38,049 nt of DNA, taken from positions 1-38,049 of the forward strand of contig QGNQ01000018.1 in assembly GCA_003228175.2 (NCBI GenBank), in the 5' to 3' direction. Position 1 is the first letter of the stretch. The number at the start of each line of letters is the position of its first letter. A program made the translations under genes and the position numbers. The notes beneath the pieces are model-generated. The model was not told the origin of the DNA. It did not search any database and worked only from the letters and a program-made list of their open reading frames with translations. The DNA comes from Chloroflexota bacterium. GTDB lineage: Bacteria > Chloroflexota > Dehalococcoidia > Bin125. Shown here piece by piece: positions 7,901-16,238 of this stretch.

Positions 7901-8067
7901 ACTACGACACGTGACAGGAACCGATCCGTTCACTGCGGTCGGACGCCAGACGGCGCGGTCAATCGCGCCGCCAACGCACCAACGTGCCGGGTTGATGTGT
8001 TTTTTTGTGTCCGCCGGCTTGAACCGATCCCTCCAAGCGGTCTGCGTAGCCTGAGGACGGACGAAGC

Positions 8068-8325
8068 ATGAACAGCAGCTTGATCAGCAAGATCGCCAAG
8101 GCCCGCATCTACTCGGAAGAGCGGGAACGGGTCACGATTGATTCGATGGCCTGCGAGATTCGCGGCGATAACGCCAGCCACACCGTCCGGCTGCGCGCGG
8201 GAGCTTGGCAGTGCGACTGCCACTTCTTCGGGGATCATGGCACGTGCAGCCACGCGATGGCGATGGGCCGCATCCTCACGGGCATGCTCCCGGCCCCGGA
8301 CGCTCAGACACCAGCCGCGGTCTAG
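8068..8325 (+). CDS. SWIM zinc-finger mini-protein
   Basis: This is an 85-residue protein almost wholly made of a SWIM-type zinc finger. WQCDCHFFGDHGTCSHAMAM supplies the C-x-C-x(n)-C-x-H ligands (Cys50, Cys52, Cys61, His63). SWIM fingers bind DNA or proteins and normally sit in larger proteins such as SNF2 helicases or transposases; here the finger stands alone. The N-terminus (LISKIAKARIYSEERERVTI) is a short amphipathic helix followed by a strand. ATG 8068 is preceded by GAGGACGG. I recall similar stand-alone proteins from Chloroflexota, but their role is unknown to me. The 167 nt upstream hold a CGGCGCG/CGCGCCG hairpin at 7951-7970 and a run of seven T at 8000-8006, with no clear promoter. 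Confidence 0.85.
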   Translation: MNSSLISKIAKARIYSEERERVTIDSMACEIRGDNASHTVRLRAGAWQCDCHFFGDHGTCSHAMAMGRILTGMLPAPDAQTPAAV

Positions 8326-8327
8326 CG

Positions 8328-9578
8328 CTACTCCGCCGCTCGGAAGACGAGGCAGGCGTTCTGCCCGCCGAAGCCGAACGAATTACTGAGCGCGACGCGC
8401 ACCGTGGACTCCCGCGCGACGTTGGGCACGTAGTCCAGGTCGCAATCCGGGTCCGCGGTCTCCTGATTGATCGTGGGGTGGATCGTCCCGGTTTCCAGCG
8501 TGCGCACCGTCGCGATGGCCTCCATCGCGCCCGCCGCGCCGAAGCTGTGTCCCGTCATGGACTTTGTCGAGCTGATCGCGACGCGGGTCGCGGCATCGCC
8601 CAACGCCATCTTGATCGCCCTGGTCTCCGCCCCGTCGTTGATCGGGGTCGAGGTGCCATGCGCGTTGATGTAGTCGAGTTCCTCCGGCGCGACGCCGGCC
8701 TCTTGCAACGCCCACTCCATCGCCCGCACCGGCCCAGCGCCGGTCTGATCAGGTGCGACGAGGTGGTAGGCGTCGCCGCTACAACCGAAGCCGCCGACCT
8801 CGGCGCGGAGGTCGGCGCCGCGGGCGCGCGCATGCGCCTCGCTCTCCAGCACGACGATCGCTGCCCCTTCGGCCGCCACGAACCCGTCGCGGCCGGCGTC
8901 GAACGGGCGCGAGGCCGCCTGAGGGTCGTCGTTTCGGCTGGTCGACAGCGCGCGCATGACGGCGAAGCCGGCCATGCCCAGCGCGCAGAAGCCCGCCTCG
9001 GTCCCACCACAGATCATCACATCGGCGGCGCCGCGCCGGATCACCTCGCTGGCGTCGCCGATCGCCTGCGTGCCCGCCGCACAGGCCGTCACCACCGTGT
9101 TGTTGAAGCCCACGAGTCCGAACTGCATCGCGACATTCGCCGCCGCCATGTTGGGCAGAATGCGGGGAATGAAGAACGGCTCGATACGCATGCCGCCCTT
9201 CTCGTTCAGCACGCCCACCATCTCCTGCAGGTTGGGGAAGCCACCGTTGCCGTTGCCCAGGATGATGCCGATCCGCGAGCGGTCCTCGGCCTCGAGGTCC
9301 AAGCCCGAATTCTCGACCGCCTCCCGCGTCGCCGCGACGGCCAACTGCGAGAAGCGCGCCATGCGCCGGGCGGCCTTGCGATCCATGTGATCGGTCGGCT
9401 CGAAGTCATCCACTTCGCCGCCGATCCGGCAGGGGAACTCCGACGCGTCAAACAACGTGATCGGCCCAATCCCGCTCTGCCCGGCGACGAGCGCGGACCA
9501 AAAATCCTCGACACCTGTGCCCAGCGGCGTCATGGCGCCCATGCCGGTGACGAAAACACGGGTCCGAGAGTCGGTCAT
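8328..9578 (-). CDS. fabF: 3-oxoacyl-[acyl-carrier-protein] synthase II
   Basis: This condensing enzyme extends acyl-ACP with malonyl-ACP in fatty-acid synthesis. The 416 residues show the whole KAS II pattern: VFVTGMGAMTPLG at the start, nucleophile Cys166 in VTACAAGTQAIG, His307 in NAHGTSTP and His344 in STKSMTGHSFGAAGA with Lys339. The end, LSNSFGFGGQNACLVF, is typical. ATG 9578 gives the usual N-terminus; the frame is open further but reads unrelated sequence. The gene follows folC on the same strand after 55 nt and ends 2 nt from the convergent SWIM gene, their two stops lying in the palindrome TAGCGCTA. It could be a KAS of a specialised pathway, but all catalytic residues fit general FabF. 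Confidence 0.95.
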   Translation of the reverse strand: MTDSRTRVFVTGMGAMTPLGTGVEDFWSALVAGQSGIGPITLFDASEFPCRIGGEVDDFEPTDHMDRKAARRMARFSQLAVAATREAVENSGLDLEAEDRSRIGIILGNGNGGFPNLQEMVGVLNEKGGMRIEPFFIPRILPNMAAANVAMQFGLVGFNNTVVTACAAGTQAIGDASEVIRRGAADVMICGGTEAGFCALGMAGFAVMRALSTSRNDDPQAASRPFDAGRDGFVAAEGAAIVVLESEAHARARGADLRAEVGGFGCSGDAYHLVAPDQTGAGPVRAMEWALQEAGVAPEELDYINAHGTSTPINDGAETRAIKMALGDAATRVAISSTKSMTGHSFGAAGAMEAIATVRTLETGTIHPTINQETADPDCDLDYVPNVARESTVRVALSNSFGFGGQNACLVFRAAE

Positions 9579-9633
9579 GGATCGCTGCGTTCGTTGTGCT
9601 GAGCGGCGCGCATCAGACGGGCCCTGCGGTGCA

Positions 9634-11046
9634 TCACGGCTCCCGGTCTGCACGCGCAGATGTCGGCTGGGCCCCCGCCTGCCGCTGAATATACGCACGC
9701 GCCTCCGCTGCCACAAAGAGCGATCCCAACACACAAACGAGATCGTTGGGGCCGGCCAACGAGCGCGCCGTCTCCACAGCCGTCGCGACGCGCGGCTCCA
9801 CCACGATCTCCGGAATGCGCGACGTGAACGCCCCTGCCGCATCGTGCGCCGGCCGACTGCGGGGGTGGTCCGCAGCCGTCACGACCACCGCCGAGGCCTC
9901 GGCCGCGAGCCGCTCCGCCATCCCGTCCAGATCCTTGTCGCCCAACACGCCCACAACGGCGATCAGGCGCTCGTAGTCGAAGTAGTGGCGCAGGGACTCC
10001 AGCACCCGGGCCAGCGATTCCTCATTGTGCGCCCCATCAATGACCACCTGTGGATCGTGAGCGATCGTCTCCAGCCGCCCCGGCCAAGCGACCGTCGCCA
10101 AGCCGGTGTGTAGCGCGCCATCGCTGAAGGTCACCCCCTGCCGTCGCAGCTCGTCCACGGCGGCGACCGCCGTGGCGGCGTTCTCGATCTGGTGCAGCCC
10201 CAGCAACGGCAAGAGGTGCAGTGTTTCCTCGGGCGCACCAGCCTCCGCTGCCCCGTCCGCCGAGCGACGGCGGCGCAGGCGGAACCACTGCCCCGCCTCC
10301 TCCGCCCCGGCCGGCTCCCACGCGTAGCGCTCCCCGACCTCCACCAAGGGGACGCCGCACCCAGCGACATGCTCCCGCACCCGCTGCGCCGCCTCCGCGC
10401 TTCGCTGCGGTCCCAGCACCGCGCCGCGCGTATCGGCATGCACGATGCCCGCCTTCTCCCAAGCGATCTTGCGAAGGTCGTCGCCCAAGACCTGGACGTG
10501 TTCCTTGGACAGCGCGGTGACGACGGCGACATCCGTCCCCCGCATCACATTCGTGCAGTCCAGGCGCCCGCCCAGTCCAACTTCGATCACTTGCGCCGCC
10601 ACACCGGCGTCACGGAAGGCCAGGAAGGCCATTGCCGTCAAGATCTCAAACGTGCTCAGCCGTCCCGGCGCATCGCGAAGCTCGGCATCCAGGACCGGTT
10701 GCAGTCGCTCGGCGAGATCGGCGAACTGCTGCCGTTCCAGCGGCTGGCCGTCCAGCCGGATGCGCTCGTTGAAGTCGTGAATATGGGGGCTGCTGAAGAA
10801 CCCCGTGCGATGCCCGCCCGCCCGCAGGACCGACTCGATCATCGCGGCCGTGGACCCCTTGCCCTTGGACCCCGCGACGTGGACCGTCAGCCGGGGCGAC
10901 TCCGACGTCGCGTCTTGCGGCCGCCCCAGACGGTCGAGCACGGAGTTGATCCGGTCCAGCGCGAATTCCTCGGACGCCCGCCGCGAGACGGCCCGCTCGA
11001 AGTCCGCGAAGCTGAGGATGTAGTCGACGGCGGCCGCGTAGTCCAT
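9634..11046 (-). CDS. folC: Folylpolyglutamate synthase / dihydrofolate synthase
   Basis: FolC adds glutamate to dihydropteroate and to folates using ATP, in the cytoplasm. The 470-residue product has the Mur-ligase-like nucleotide loop VHVAGSKGKGSTAAM (about 53-67), FFSSPHIHDFNERI, IEVGLGGRLDCTNV and ALSKEHVQVLGDDLRKIAWEKAGI. The second domain contains WPGRLETI, VVIDGAHNEESL and VVGVLGDKDLDGM. These are all standard for the family. ATG 11046 is chosen because it gives the expected start before YAAAVDYILSF; its ribosome site is weak. fabF follows on the same strand. The gene is divergent from fbp across about 170 nt. Confidence 0.95.
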   Translation of the reverse strand: MDYAAAVDYILSFADFERAVSRRASEEFALDRINSVLDRLGRPQDATSESPRLTVHVAGSKGKGSTAAMIESVLRAGGHRTGFFSSPHIHDFNERIRLDGQPLERQQFADLAERLQPVLDAELRDAPGRLSTFEILTAMAFLAFRDAGVAAQVIEVGLGGRLDCTNVMRGTDVAVVTALSKEHVQVLGDDLRKIAWEKAGIVHADTRGAVLGPQRSAEAAQRVREHVAGCGVPLVEVGERYAWEPAGAEEAGQWFRLRRRRSADGAAEAGAPEETLHLLPLLGLHQIENAATAVAAVDELRRQGVTFSDGALHTGLATVAWPGRLETIAHDPQVVIDGAHNEESLARVLESLRHYFDYERLIAVVGVLGDKDLDGMAERLAAEASAVVVTAADHPRSRPAHDAAGAFTSRIPEIVVEPRVATAVETARSLAGPNDLVCVLGSLFVAAEARAYIQRQAGAQPTSARADREP

Positions 11047-11129
11047 CAGGTCGTTTTCGCGCTCTCTTGCCAGCCGGTATCGCGCAGCGCCGCAGGGGGG
11101 CCAACCGGCTCCGTCATGGTACCGATCGC

Positions 11130-11159
11130 TTGACCTTGCGTTGGGCACCGGGCGAGGCT
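11130..11159 (+). promoter_or_regulatory. Possible promoter of fbp
   Basis: TTGACC (11130-11135) is a good -35 element. An 18-nt spacer leads to GAGGCT (11154-11159), an imperfect -10 box that lacks the first T. It lies 60 nt before the fbp start, which has GAGGAG at 11201-11206. The call is tentative. Confidence 0.35.
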
Positions 11160-11218
11160 GCCCGCATCCACCATCGTTCGGGCCGACGTTTGCCGGCCAT
11201 GAGGAGACGGAACGCGCC

Positions 11219-12241
11219 ATGACCACGGGCCAGATCGGATCATCGGGCAGCCCACTGGGCGACACATTGGGCGCCCCGCTTGACGATGTGCTGATGACGC
11301 GGCTGGATCCCGCCGAGGCCGCGGCTGGCCTGGGCACCGTGATCGGCGCGATCGCCGCCGGCGCCATCGCCGTCGAACAGCTGACCCGCCAGGCGGCGCT
11401 GGCCGGCGTGCTGGGCGACACCGGCGAAATCAACGTGCAGGGCGAGCTCGTCCAGCAACTCGACGCCCAAGGCACGCAGGTCTTCGTCGATCACCTGCGT
11501 GAGAGCGACCGGGTCGCCGGGCTGGCCTGCGAAGAGCTGGAAGCGATGGTGCACGTCAGCGACGCCGCCGACCACCCCTACCTGGCGCTGTTCGACCCTG
11601 TGGACGGATCCAGCAACATCGACGTGGGGATCACGATCGGCTCCATCTTCGCGATCTACCGCCGCTCCAACGACGCCCCAGTCACCGAGGCGACCCTGCG
11701 CCGCCCGGGGCGCGATCAGATCGCCGCCTGTTACGCAATTTACGGATCCAGCACCGTGCTCGTCGTCGCGACGCGCGCCGGGGTTGATGGGTTCACGCTG
11801 GACCCGAACTCGCCCCACACGGATGCGCGCGCCTTCCGCCTCACGCACCCCGGCATCCGCATCCCGGAGAAGGTCTCCTGCTACTCCGTCAACGAGGGCA
11901 ATCAGGACCGCTGGACCGCACCGATGCAACAAGCGGTCGCCTCGTTGCGCGGGCGTTACAGCCTGCGCTACGTGGGCTCGCTGGTCGCGGACTTCCACCG
12001 CAACCTGCTCAAAGGCGGCATCTTCCTCTATCCGGGCGATCTCAAGAGCCCGGCCGGCAAGCTGCGCCTGGGCTACGAGGCCAACCCACTGACGTTCGTC
12101 GCGGCGCAGGCCGGCGGCGCGGGTAGCGACGGCGCCGGCTCCATCCTGGACCTGATGCCAGAAGCGCTGCATCAGCGAACGCCGCTGATCGTCGGCAATG
12201 CGGACCTCGTGGCGGAGGTCGATGGCATCCTCGCCTCGTAA
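11219..12241 (+). CDS. fbp: Fructose-1,6-bisphosphatase, class I
   Basis: This enzyme removes the 1-phosphate from fructose 1,6-bisphosphate in gluconeogenesis or the Calvin cycle. The 340-residue length is normal. The metal and catalytic motif FDPVDGSSNID (Asp126, Asp129) follows conserved Glu residues at 105-106. Other family segments are SIFAIYRR, CYSVNEGNQDRW, YVGSLVADFHRNLLKGGIF and KLRLGYEANPLTF, with LHQRTPLIVGN at the end. These are class I (Fbp), not GlpX or FBPase/aldolase, signatures. ATG 11219 is preceded by GAGGAG. The aldolase acting in the same pathway lies 165 nt downstream on the same strand. Confidence 0.95.
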   Translation: MTTGQIGSSGSPLGDTLGAPLDDVLMTRLDPAEAAAGLGTVIGAIAAGAIAVEQLTRQAALAGVLGDTGEINVQGELVQQLDAQGTQVFVDHLRESDRVAGLACEELEAMVHVSDAADHPYLALFDPVDGSSNIDVGITIGSIFAIYRRSNDAPVTEATLRRPGRDQIAACYAIYGSSTVLVVATRAGVDGFTLDPNSPHTDARAFRLTHPGIRIPEKVSCYSVNEGNQDRWTAPMQQAVASLRGRYSLRYVGSLVADFHRNLLKGGIFLYPGDLKSPAGKLRLGYEANPLTFVAAQAGGAGSDGAGSILDLMPEALHQRTPLIVGNADLVAEVDGILAS

Positions 12242-12406
12242 CCGCTGCCCAACCGCCCACAAGATTTCCACGATTGGGTCCACACCGGTCGTCCCGGAGA
12301 GATGCGCGCGGTAGCATCGGTGCGCCCGATGGACACGCCGCAATGGCGGCCTGCACGATCGCGGCAATTGGGCCGTGCGACAGGCCCGCCAGCGCCGGAG
12401 GAAAGC

Positions 12407-13444
12407 ATGAACGCGGAACAATTGGCGATGACCGCGCAGGCACTGGTCGCGGCCGACAAGGGCATTCTGGCGGCGGACGAAAGTGCGCCCACGATGGAGA
12501 AGCGGCTCGCGAGCATCAACGTGCCCTCGACACCGGAGAACCGTCGCGACTGGCGCCAATTGCTGTTCTCCACGCCCGGCCTCAACGAGACGGTCAGCGG
12601 CGTGATCTTGTTCGATGAGACCATCCGCCAAGACGCGTCCGATGGGCGGCGCTTGGCGGACCTGCTGACATCCCAAGGCGTCATGCCCGGGATCAAAGTC
12701 GACACCGGCGCGAAAGTCCTGGCCGGCTCCCCGGATGAGAAGATCACCGAAGGCCTGGACGGCCTGCGTGAGCGCCTGAACGAGTACCGCGAGTTGGGCG
12801 CTCGCTTCACCAAGTGGCGCGCGCCGATCCCCATCGGCCCCGGTCTGCCCACGCAGTACGGCATCGACGTCAACGCGCACGCCCTCGCCCGATTCGCCGC
12901 GCTGTCGCAGGAGGCCGGGCTCGTGCCCATCGTCGAGCCAGAAGTCGTGATGGACGGCGACCATGACATCGAGCGCTGCTTCGCCGTCACGCAGGCGACC
13001 CAGCAACAGGTCTTCGAAGAGCTATCCGCGCAAGGCGTCTCCTTGGAGGGCATGCTGCTCAAGCCGAACATGGTGCTGTCCGGCAAAGACGCCGCCTCCC
13101 GTGCCGAAGCCGCCGCCGTCGCGAGAGCGACGCTCGCCTGCTTCCGTCGCACGGTGCCGGCCGCCGTTCCCGGGATCACGTTCTTGTCGGGCGGACAGGG
13201 CGACCAAGAAGCCACCGTCAACCTGGACGCGATCAACCGGCTGGCACAGACCGAAGGCGCCCCCTGGCAGCTCAGCTACTCCTACGGACGCGGCCTGCTC
13301 GCCACGCCTCTCGTGGCCTGGGGCGGAGACCCGGCCCACGTGGCCGGCGCGCAGGCCGCCTTCCAGCAACGCACCCGCGTGGTGAGCGCGGCACGCCAAG
13401 GCGCCTACGACCCGGCGATGGAGAAGCAGCCGGCCGGCGTCTAG
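12407..13444 (+). CDS. Fructose-bisphosphate aldolase, class I (eukaryotic type)
   Basis: This Schiff-base aldolase splits or forms fructose 1,6-bisphosphate without metal. The 345 residues match the animal/plant-like class I family: KGILAADES with Asp24, the FTKWRAPI segment with Lys136, IVEPEVVMDGDHDI with Glu177, the Schiff-base Lys219 in GMLLKPNMVLSG, and LSGGQGDQEATVNLDAIN. The C-terminal tyrosine important in rabbit aldolase is absent; this protein ends MEKQPAGV. ATG 12407 has a strong GGAGGAAAG ribosome site. A TAGCAT hexamer at 12312-12317 may be a -10 box in the 165-nt gap after fbp. rdgB starts 18 nt downstream. Confidence 0.95.
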   Translation: MNAEQLAMTAQALVAADKGILAADESAPTMEKRLASINVPSTPENRRDWRQLLFSTPGLNETVSGVILFDETIRQDASDGRRLADLLTSQGVMPGIKVDTGAKVLAGSPDEKITEGLDGLRERLNEYRELGARFTKWRAPIPIGPGLPTQYGIDVNAHALARFAALSQEAGLVPIVEPEVVMDGDHDIERCFAVTQATQQQVFEELSAQGVSLEGMLLKPNMVLSGKDAASRAEAAAVARATLACFRRTVPAAVPGITFLSGGQGDQEATVNLDAINRLAQTEGAPWQLSYSYGRGLLATPLVAWGGDPAHVAGAQAAFQQRTRVVSAARQGAYDPAMEKQPAGV

Positions 13445-13462
13445 CCGCTCCGGTCACAACCC

Positions 13463-14116
13463 GTGCCCGCCCCACATCGACTGCTGATCGCAACCGGCAA
13501 CGCCGGCAAGATCCGCGAGCTCCGCACCCTGCTGAACGACGCCCGTTGGCAACTGGTCACCCCCGCCGACGCGGGAGTTGCGGACCTGGAAGTGATTGAG
13601 GACGGCGACAGCTTCCGCGCCAACGCGGCCAAGAAAGCGCGCGCTTACGCGAACGCATCGCGACTCCCTGCCCTGGCCGACGACTCCGGCCTGGAGGTTG
13701 ACGCGCTGGGCGGGGCCCCCGGTGTGCGCAGCGCCCGTTATGCTGGGGACAGCGCAACGGACGCGGAGAATCGCGCAATGCTGTTGGCCGCGCTGGACGG
13801 CCTGCCAACGGAGGAGCGCGGGGCACGCTTCCGGGCGGTCGTCGCACTTTCGTTCCCCTACGGGCCCAACGTCCGGTTCGGGGAGGGGACCGTCGAGGGC
13901 CGCATCGCAGCGAATGAACGAGGCGACAACGGCTTCGGCTACGACCCAATCTTCGAGCTGGCGGATGGACGGCGCATGGCGGAGCTCACATCAGACGAGA
14001 AGAACGCGATCAGCCACCGCGGCCAGGCCGTGCGCGACATCGCCTGGGCCCTGGAGTCGCTCACGGCGGCGCTGCCACACGATCCGCACACGGACGCGGG
14101 GGGGCGAGATGACTGA
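13463..14116 (+). CDS. rdgB: XTP/dITP pyrophosphatase (RdgB/HAM1 family)
   Basis: This house-cleaning enzyme hydrolyses ITP, dITP and XTP to monophosphates, preventing their use in nucleic acids. The 217-residue product has the substrate-binding start LLIATGNAGKIREL, the SFRANAAKKA helix (about 50-59), the catalytic LADDSGLEVDALGGAPGVRSARYAG region split around Asp73-Asp74, DNGFGYDPIF and the end motif ISHRGQAVR. All are diagnostic. GTG 13463 is used because it lies directly ahead of the first strand. The gene follows the aldolase by 18 nt, and its last 8 nt overlap the moaA start. Confidence 0.95.
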   Translation: MPAPHRLLIATGNAGKIRELRTLLNDARWQLVTPADAGVADLEVIEDGDSFRANAAKKARAYANASRLPALADDSGLEVDALGGAPGVRSARYAGDSATDAENRAMLLAALDGLPTEERGARFRAVVALSFPYGPNVRFGEGTVEGRIAANERGDNGFGYDPIFELADGRRMAELTSDEKNAISHRGQAVRDIAWALESLTAALPHDPHTDAGGRDD

Positions 14117-15119
14117 CCTACGCGACCGGCGGGGGCGACCTCTGCGCGATCTGCGCGTCTCCGTTACCGACCGCTGCAACTTCCGCTGCCGTTACTGCAT
14201 GCCACGTGAGGTCTTCGGCGCCGATTTCCCCTTCCTGCCACGTGATCAGATCCTCAGCTTCGAGGAGATCACCCGCGTGGTCCGGGGCCTGCATCCGCGC
14301 GGGCTGCGCAAGCTGCGGCTGACCGGCGGCGAGCCCCTCCTGCGCAGCGGGCTGCCCACGTTGGTCTCCATGCTGCACGAAATGCCAGACCTCGAGATCG
14401 CCCTGACCACCAACGGCACCCTGCTCGCGGCACAGGCGGCTGACCTCGCCGCGGCCGGACTCAACCGCATCACCGTGAGCCTCGACAGCACGGACGACGC
14501 CGTCTTCCGCGCCATGAACGACGCCGACGTCCCGGTCGCGCAGGTGCTCGCCGGGATCGAGGCGGCGGCGCAGGCCGGCCTGGCGCCGATCAAGATCAAC
14601 GCGGTCGTGCGGCGCGGCGTCAACGACCACACGATCGTCGACCTGGCGCGACACTTCCACGGCAGCGGACACGTCGTGCGCTTCATTGAGTTCATGGATG
14701 TCGGCGCGAGCAACGGCTGGCGCTTGGACGAGGTCGTGCCCGGCCGCGAGATCGTCCGCATGATCGACGCCGCGCTGCCGCTGGAACCGATCGAGCCCGC
14801 CTATCGAGGCGAGGTCGCCCGACGCTGGCGCTATCGGGACGGCGGTGGGGAAGTGGGTGTAATCACATCCGTATCGCAGCCGTTCTGCGGCGATTGCACG
14901 CGGGCCCGCCTGTCGGCGGAAGGGTCGCTCTACACCTGCCTCTTCGCAACCAGCGGCACGGACCTGCGCACGCTCTTGCGCCAGGGCGACACCGCGGCGC
15001 TGGAGCAGAAGCTCGACGCCATCTGGTCCGCACGCGAGGATCGCTATTCGGAGCTGCGCTCGGAGCAGACTGCCGGTCTGGCCAGCGGCAAGATCGAGAT
15101 GTCGTACATCGGTGGCTGA
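14109..15119 (+). CDS. moaA: GTP 3',8-cyclase (molybdenum cofactor biosynthesis)
   Basis: MoaA is a radical-SAM enzyme that converts GTP to 3',8-cyclo-7,8-dihydro-GTP in the first step of molybdopterin synthesis. The 336 residues include the SAM-cluster motif [10 protein letters not shown] (Cys23, Cys27, Cys30), [12 protein letters not shown], and the second cluster ligands in [14 protein letters not shown] with a third Cys in LYTCLF. The protein ends in Gly-Gly, as active MoaA proteins do. It overlaps rdgB upstream and moaC downstream by 8 nt each, so the three are probably translated from one mRNA. Its presence implies the cell makes molybdoenzymes. Confidence 0.97.
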   Translation: MTDLRDRRGRPLRDLRVSVTDRCNFRCRYCMPREVFGADFPFLPRDQILSFEEITRVVRGLHPRGLRKLRLTGGEPLLRSGLPTLVSMLHEMPDLEIALTTNGTLLAAQAADLAAAGLNRITVSLDSTDDAVFRAMNDADVPVAQVLAGIEAAAQAGLAPIKINAVVRRGVNDHTIVDLARHFHGSGHVVRFIEFMDVGASNGWRLDEVVPGREIVRMIDAALPLEPIEPAYRGEVARRWRYRDGGGEVGVITSVSQPFCGDCTRARLSAEGSLYTCLFATSGTDLRTLLRQGDTAALEQKLDAIWSAREDRYSELRSEQTAGLASGKIEMSYIGG

Positions 15120-15663
15120 GGCGGCGCGAAGCGCGCAGGGCTCCTCGCAATCGTCCCCCGACCAGGCGGCGGCGCTCAGTCATGTCGACGCGTCGGGACG
15201 CGCGCGCATGGTCGATGTCGGTGACAAGGAGGTCAGTGAACGCGTCGCCGTCGCCCAAGGACGGGTACTCATGCAGGGTGAGACCGCGGCCCTGATCGCG
15301 GATAATGCACTCAAAAAGGGGGACGTGCTGGTGACCGCCGAGCTGGCCGGCGTCATGGCCGCCAAGCGGACGCACGAGCTGATCCCGCTCTGCCACCCGC
15401 TCTCCCTGACCCATATCGCGGTGCAGTGCGAGCTGGAGTCGGACCCAGACACGCCGCCAGGCTTCGGCGGGGCCGTCTCCATTCGGGCGCGAGTCCGCAC
15501 GCGCGGGCAGACCGGCGTGGAGATGGAAGCGCTCACGGCCGTCAGCGTCGCCGCGCTCACCGTCTACGACATGGCCAAGGCCGTGGACCGCAGCATGCGC
15601 ATCGTCGATGTGCGCCTGCGCGAGAAGAGCGGCGGCCGCTCCGGCGCCATCCTGCTCGACTAG
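15112..15663 (+). CDS. moaC: Cyclic pyranopterin monophosphate synthase
   Basis: MoaC converts the MoaA product into cyclic pyranopterin monophosphate. The 183-residue protein starts at GTG 15112, inside the end of moaA, and has a variable 20-residue leader before the family begins at [19 protein letters not shown]. Conserved segments are [34 protein letters not shown] with the active-site His region, [20 protein letters not shown], and [13 protein letters not shown] near the C-terminus. The length is slightly above the usual 160 because of the leader. It is probably the last gene of the fba-rdgB-moaA-moaC unit. No clear terminator is visible in the 42 nt before the convergent gene. Confidence 0.96.
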   Translation: MAEAARSAQGSSQSSPDQAAALSHVDASGRARMVDVGDKEVSERVAVAQGRVLMQGETAALIADNALKKGDVLVTAELAGVMAAKRTHELIPLCHPLSLTHIAVQCELESDPDTPPGFGGAVSIRARVRTRGQTGVEMEALTAVSVAALTVYDMAKAVDRSMRIVDVRLREKSGGRSGAILLD

Positions 15664-15705
15664 GCCCAGCACGACCCGACCAGCCTCGGACGCCAACCTC
15701 GACGC

Positions 15706-16110
15706 TCAGCTGGATTCCCGCGCCTGTCGCAGGGCCTCAACCGCGCGCAGCCCAGCGTACGCGAAAAGCAGCCGGTCGTAGGGATGGAGCGCGACCTCCA
15801 CCAGCCGCTCCTCGCGCATCGAGACCGGGTCGGGCGGCCCCAGCATCCCGGGCCCCTCCTCACCGATACCGATCTGCAACTCCTTCAGGTCGCCCTCCTC
15901 CGTCACCACGATGCAGCCAACGCTGCGGTCGCGCACTCCGTCCACTTCCGCCTCTACGCCGTAGCTGAACAGCGCGCCGGGGAACGGCGGGAAGGGACGC
16001 AGCCGCTGGGCCGCACTGCGCAGCAGCGCCTCGATCTCGTCGGCGGCGCGAGCCAGGGCGCGGTCGGCCTCGCGCAGATCAGCCGTGGGGGTATCGGACG
16101 TGTCGGACAT
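15706..16110 (-). CDS. Hypothetical protein, leaderless
   Basis: I do not recognise this 134-residue acidic protein. It opens with a long helix (LREADRALARAADEIEALL), followed by alternating strands including LFSYGVEAEVDGV, SVGCIVVTEEGDLKELQIG, and a final helix ending in RQARESS. No membrane segment or catalytic motif is visible. ATG 16110 lies 6 nt after TATGAT (16117-16122 on this strand), so transcription probably starts at the codon itself. It is divergent from the large PP2C-like/propeller gene, which shares the 128-nt gap. A link between the two is possible but not shown. Confidence 0.75.
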   Translation of the reverse strand: MSDTSDTPTADLREADRALARAADEIEALLRSAAQRLRPFPPFPGALFSYGVEAEVDGVRDRSVGCIVVTEEGDLKELQIGIGEEGPGMLGPPDPVSMREERLVEVALHPYDRLLFAYAGLRAVEALRQARESS

Positions 16111-16116
16111 GGCCCG

Positions 16117-16122
16117 ATCATA
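16117..16122 (-). promoter_or_regulatory. -10 box of a leaderless promoter
   Basis: TATGAT on the minus strand is followed by 6 nt and then the ATG at 16110. No Shine-Dalgarno sequence is present. I see no good -35 hexamer 16-18 nt upstream. Confidence 0.5.
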
Positions 16123-16238
16123 GCGGCGCGCCGTCTTCGCTTGCGCCGCCCGCGCGACGGAAATCCACGGTGCCTGGATTCGAACCGGACCGAGCGATAG
16201 GCTGAGTTCATTCCGGGGCGGTAGGAGGTGTGAGCCGC

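Noticed and set aside
8000-8006. Run of seven T considered as a terminator for thpR
   Set aside because: The only good stem (7951-7970) ends 29 nt earlier, too far for a classical terminator.
7821-8054. 77-residue open frame before the SWIM gene
   Set aside because: It has no ribosome site, overlaps the thpR end and reads unlikely sequence.
11047-11475. N-terminal extension of folC on the minus strand
   Set aside because: It overlaps the fbp start region antisense and has no family similarity; ATG 11046 gives the normal start.
16171-16190. GGATTCGAACC, resembling the T-arm of a tRNA on the minus strand
   Set aside because: The T-stem has a mismatch, and no matching acceptor 5' strand, D-arm or anticodon arm is found at the right distance, so it is not a tRNA.
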